From Halomonas urmiana (GTDB lineage: Bacteria > Pseudomonadota > Gammaproteobacteria > Pseudomonadales > Halomonadaceae): a stretch of 64,000 nucleotides of DNA. This document shows, piece by piece, positions 62,809 through 64,000 of the stretch; the stretch's first letter is position 1; each line of letters begins with the position of its first letter. The stretch spans positions 1 to 64,000 of the forward strand of contig NZ_VBUI01000005.1 in the NCBI RefSeq assembly GCF_005780185.1, in the 5' to 3' direction. The notes beneath the pieces were generated by a model that had not been told where the DNA came from, did not search any database, and worked only from the letters and a program-made list of their open reading frames with translations. Made by a program: the position numbers and the translations under genes.

Positions 62809-62837
62809 GGGCCCGGGAGGATACCTTAGACGGGCCC
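62809..62837 (+). terminator. Possible terminator after the thioredoxin-fold gene
   Basis: GGGCCCG / CGGGCCC 7-bp stem with a 15-base loop, followed by CCTTTCC. Confidence 0.4.
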
Positions 62838-62865
62838 CTTTCCGAGACGCCCCCACCAGACTATC

Positions 62866-62879
62866 TTGATCTCCATCAA
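62866..62879. promoter_or_regulatory. FNR/Anr box upstream of aioB
   Basis: TTGAT-CTCC-ATCAA, a perfect match to the FNR/Anr consensus TTGAT-N4-ATCAA, 213 bases before the aioB start in the 296-base gap. Suggests oxygen-dependent control of arsenite oxidase. Confidence 0.65.
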
Positions 62880-63092
62880 GCCCCGTCCAGAGCGACTCCT
62901 CCTCCTCCTTGGCTCAACCCCCTGACTTGTTTTGCTGTTGGTGAAAGCAACGCACCGACGCTATCAACCCTCCTTGCGCACCTGCCAGGGGGTAACTAAT
63001 CTGAGCAAAAGATCTGCTGATTCAAATATCCATATAACAATGAAGCAGCAGCCGATACCGGCTTCCCGACAACAACACCGGAGCGTCAGACG

Positions 63093-63614
63093 ATGTCACG
63101 ACTGAGCCGCCGCAACTTCCTCAAGCTGACCGGCAGCAGCGCTGCTGTCGGCACCCTGTCCCTGTCACCGCTGGCCAGGGCTCAGCAGGACCAGGGCCCG
63201 AACGCCACCGGCAGCACGACCCTCCCCTACCCGCGAGAGGTGGTCGCCCGGCTGGGCGACGTCGCCGTCAATCAGCCCGTCCACTTCAACTACCCCGACT
63301 CCCGCTCGCCCTGCGTGCTGATTCGCAAGGGCCGCGAGGTCAAGGGCGGGGTGGGGCCGGACAGGGACGTGGTGGCCTACAGTACCCAGTGCACGCACAT
63401 GGGCTGCCCGGTCAACTACGACCAGGAGGCCGAGACCTTCAAATGCCCCTGCCACTACAGCGTCTTCGATCCCGACAACGCCGGCCAGATGGTGATCGGC
63501 CATGCCACCGAGAGCCTGCCACGGATCATTCTGGAATATGACGAGGCAGAAGACGCCCTGCTTGCCGTGTCGGTCGATGGGCTGATCTATGGTCGTCAGG
63601 CCAACATCATCTGA
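63093..63614 (+). CDS. aioB: Arsenite oxidase small (Rieske) subunit
   Basis: Periplasmic Rieske [2Fe-2S] subunit passing electrons from AioA to cytochrome c or azurin. 173 aa with a Tat signal (SRRNFLKL). Cluster ligands C100, H102 (CTHMGC) and C118, H121 (CPCH); C105 and C120 are present and can form the disulfide that the Alcaligenes faecalis protein lacks. Followed by aioA after 15 bases. Confidence 0.96.
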   Translation: MSRLSRRNFLKLTGSSAAVGTLSLSPLARAQQDQGPNATGSTTLPYPREVVARLGDVAVNQPVHFNYPDSRSPCVLIRKGREVKGGVGPDRDVVAYSTQCTHMGCPVNYDQEAETFKCPCHYSVFDPDNAGQMVIGHATESLPRIILEYDEAEDALLAVSVDGLIYGRQANII

Positions 63615-63629
63615 ATCGGGAGAACAACA

Positions 63630-64000
63630 ATGACGCAGTTCAAGGACCGCATCCCCCTGCCGCCGGCCGATGCCCGGAAGACCAACATGGCGTGCCACTT
63701 CTGCATCGTCGGCTGCGGCTACCATGTCTACAAGTGGCCCGCCGACCGGGAAGGTGGCAGGGCTGCCGACCAGAATGCGCTGGGGCTCGACTTCACCCGC
63801 CAGCTTCCTGCCATGCAGCTCACCATGACGCCGGCCATGGTCAACCGGATCAAGGATCACGACGGTCGCGAATACAACATCATGATCCTTCCCGACAAGG
63901 CGTGCAGCGTGAACCAGGGGCTGTCCTCGACGCGGGGCGGTCAGATGGCCAGCGTGATGTATTCGGAAGGCACCCCGATCGGCGAGCGGCGGCTGAAGTA
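63630..64000 (+). CDS. aioA: Arsenite oxidase large subunit, 5' part
   Basis: First 123 residues; the gene runs off the window end. Molybdopterin enzyme oxidising As(III) to As(V). Cys motif C22-x2-C25-x3-C29 ([17 protein letters not shown]) for the [3Fe-4S] cluster, with Ser in place of the fourth Cys in [10 protein letters not shown], as in known AioA. GGGAG seven bases before the ATG. Confidence 0.95.
   Translation, partial: MTQFKDRIPLPPADARKTNMACHFCIVGCGYHVYKWPADREGGRAADQNALGLDFTRQLPAMQLTMTPAMVNRIKDHDGREYNIMILPDKACSVNQGLSSTRGGQMASVMYSEGTPIGERRLK

Noticed and set aside
62900..63092. Sigma54 (-24/-12) promoter for aioBA
   Set aside because: Sigma54 promoters are known for aio operons, so I looked for GG-N10-GC with TTGC; the TTGC sequences present lack GG at the right distance.

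Overview
The window is GC-rich chromosomal DNA from a gammaproteobacterium, most likely Halomonas or a close relative in the Halomonadaceae. The basis is the pseudomonad/oceanospirillal gene order dsbD-accB-accC-prmA-dusB-fis-purH, the bioBFHCD-bioA cluster, acidic low-complexity protein tails typical of moderate halophiles, and intergenic repeats that I associate with Halomonas. This placement is inference; no rRNA or species marker is present.

Positions 1-29109 are mainly housekeeping: a degenerate phosphatase-kinase, inorganic pyrophosphatase, a probable DUF2333 protein, DsbD, biotin carboxyl carrier and carboxylase, PrmA, DusB, Fis, PurH, succinate-semialdehyde dehydrogenase, folE-folX, SrkA, ComF, the full biotin pathway split by a tRNA-Leu, and an ATP-grasp/CocE hydrolase pair. 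Two operators stand out: a TATACA-N12-TGTACA box matching the light-responsive LitR/PplR1 consensus over the folE promoter, and a BirA-like operator between comF and bioB. AccB is the biotinylated protein, so biotin synthesis and its consumer lie about 11 kb apart.

Positions 29110-41213 are accessory and partly decayed: a fatty-acid-hydroxylase-like gene with an ArsR-rhodanese regulator, a DsrE protein, a copper-flavoured segment (cupredoxin, response-regulator and VTT gene wrecks, metal-domain-like small protein, beta-propeller, CcdA), a nucleoside deaminase, an operon of an HTH-GST fusion with two membrane proteins, and a zinc metallopeptidase. Palindromic repeats, including one inserted in another with a 6-bp target duplication, lie here and near 15.4 kb.

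Positions 41214-49429 hold fatty/branched acyl-CoA catabolism (acyl-CoA dehydrogenase under a PsrA-like palindrome; SDR, acyl-CoA synthetase, TetR regulator and thiolase sharing a near-identical operator) and a FetAB-type metal exporter.

Positions 49620-64000 form an arsenic island: PhnD-C-E-E ABC importer, FMN reductase, arsC-arsH-acr3-CC-motif protein, broken uspA, arsR, a membrane protein, a broken BASS-type exporter, an MFS permease, a thiolase, an ECF sigma factor with a cysteine-containing tail, arsP with a small thioredoxin-fold protein, and finally arsenite oxidase aioB and the start of aioA, cut by the window end. Together these cover arsenate reduction, arsenite and organoarsenical efflux/oxidation, and periplasmic arsenite oxidation.
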